From RHKX01 sp041393495 (lineage in GTDB: Bacteria > Actinomycetota > Thermoleophilia > Solirubrobacterales > 70-9), in the NCBI GenBank assembly GCA_041393495.1, contig JAWKKA010000004.1, positions 108,608-172,607 on the forward strand: a stretch of 64,000 bases of DNA, read 5' to 3'. Shown piece by piece: positions 63,695 to 64,000 of this stretch (positions within the stretch are counted from its first letter, which is position 1; every line of letters begins with the position of its first letter). A program made the translations under genes and the position numbers. The notes under the pieces were generated by a model. It was not told where the DNA came from. It saw only the letters and a program-made list of their open reading frames with translations, and made no database searches.

Positions 63695-64000
63695 TTCTTG
63701 CGCGTGTAGAACTCGATCGCGTCGTGGCCGTTGGCGTGCAGGTCGCCGACCATCGAGTCCTTCCAGCCCGCGAACGGGAACCATGCGACCGGGGCCGGGA
63801 CGCCGACGTTGACGCCGACCATGCCGGCCTCGACCTCGTTGCGGTAGCGCCGCATCGCGGCGCCGGACTGCGTGAAGATCACCGACGCGTTGCCGTAGCG
63901 CGACGAGTTGACGAACTCGAGCGCCTCGCCGAGGTCGGCGACCTCGAGCAGCGCCAGCAGCGGCCCGAACAGCTCCTCGCGGGCGAGCTCCGACTCGCGG
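63673..64000 (-). CDS. mmsA: CoA-acylating methylmalonate-semialdehyde dehydrogenase, C-terminal part (partial)
   Basis: About 108 codons are visible up to the window edge; the catalytic region lies outside. The end is diagnostic of MmsA: VGVNVGVPAPVAWFPFAGW, then DLHANGHDAIEFYTRKK and VLTTRW. EELFGPLLALL matches the aldehyde dehydrogenase fold. It acts in valine or inositol breakdown, producing propionyl- or acetyl-CoA. The 3' end is tandemly copied downstream. Confidence 0.92.
   Translation of the reverse strand, partial: RESELAREELFGPLLALLEVADLGEALEFVNSSRYGNASVIFTQSGAAMRRYRNEVEAGMVGVNVGVPAPVAWFPFAGWKDSMVGDLHANGHDAIEFYTRKKVLTTRW

Noticed and set aside
1..64000. CRISPR arrays, tRNA, rRNA, transposases or phage genes
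   Set aside because: No regularly spaced direct repeats with unique spacers, no cloverleaf or rRNA segments and no transposase or integrase motifs were seen by eye.

Overview
The window is a contiguous, very GC-rich stretch of bacterial chromosome with short intergenic gaps, many ATGA/GTGA start-stop overlaps and frequent GTG/TTG starts. The gene set (paired luciferase-like flavin/F420-type oxidoreductases, an FabG4-FadA2-MaoC type acyl-CoA cluster, an ECF42 sigma factor with a YCII partner, an Rpf-like transglycosylase, CRP/GlxR-like sites, CHAD and PPK proteins) points to Actinomycetota. A Thermoleophilia/Solirubrobacterales-like organism is my inference from overall protein flavour, not a computed placement. 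I saw no rRNA, tRNA, CRISPR array, prophage or insertion sequence.

Layout. 1-6636: end of a luciferase-like oxidoreductase, then a LacI-family repressor divergent from a tightly coupled operon (ureohydrolase, C-N hydrolase, APC permease, metallophosphoesterase, nucleotidyltransferase-like protein); two LacI-type palindromes lie in the promoter gap. 6809-8188: semialdehyde-type aldehyde dehydrogenase. 8195-17085 (minus): a polar amino-acid ABC importer followed by glutamate synthase gltB-gltD, both of which carry many small indels in this sequence. 17227-24551: a thioester/beta-oxidation cluster (thioesterase, two acyl-CoA dehydrogenases, thiolase, high-molecular-weight FabG, MaoC dehydratase). 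24967-30170: a secreted coiled-coil/C40 protein, the YCII-ECF42 pair, a GH26-like secreted protein, a repeat-rich gap and a glyoxalase. 30386-38435: P450, MBL hydrolase, M20 peptidase, SDR, serine hydrolase and a large acyl-CoA dehydrogenase. 38563-40308 (minus): PPK2, a phosphodiesterase-like protein and a pentapeptide-type repeat protein. 40371-43712: MacB/FtsX-type ABC exporter. 43864-49826: F420-type oxidoreductase, lipoate ligase-like protein, Rpf-like protein, HD protein, enoyl-CoA hydratase, M23 peptidase and a small membrane protein. 49872-62637: uppP, an OmpR-family regulator, pstSCAB-phoU, Ppx/GppA, two CHAD halves, ppk1 and an FAD oxidoreductase. 62848-64000: a DUF308 membrane protein and the end of a methylmalonate-semialdehyde dehydrogenase.

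How it fits together. The strongest module is phosphate and polyphosphate handling: regulator, Pst importer, PhoU, Ppx/GppA, CHAD polyphosphate-binding proteins and PPK1 are consecutive on one strand, with a Pho-like direct-repeat box before pstS and a separate PPK2 operon elsewhere. The first operon looks like LacI-controlled uptake and breakdown of a guanidino or amide compound. The acyl-CoA cluster is a near-complete beta-oxidation or thioester-reducing set. Two peptidoglycan-remodelling genes (Rpf-like and M23) each have a CRP/GlxR-type palindrome upstream.

Not explained by genes: (i) at three separate genes, short tandem repeats straddle the stop codon and copy it downstream; (ii) a dense run of frame-breaking indels is confined mostly to gltBD; (iii) hairpin repeats occur in the long gap after the GH26-like gene.
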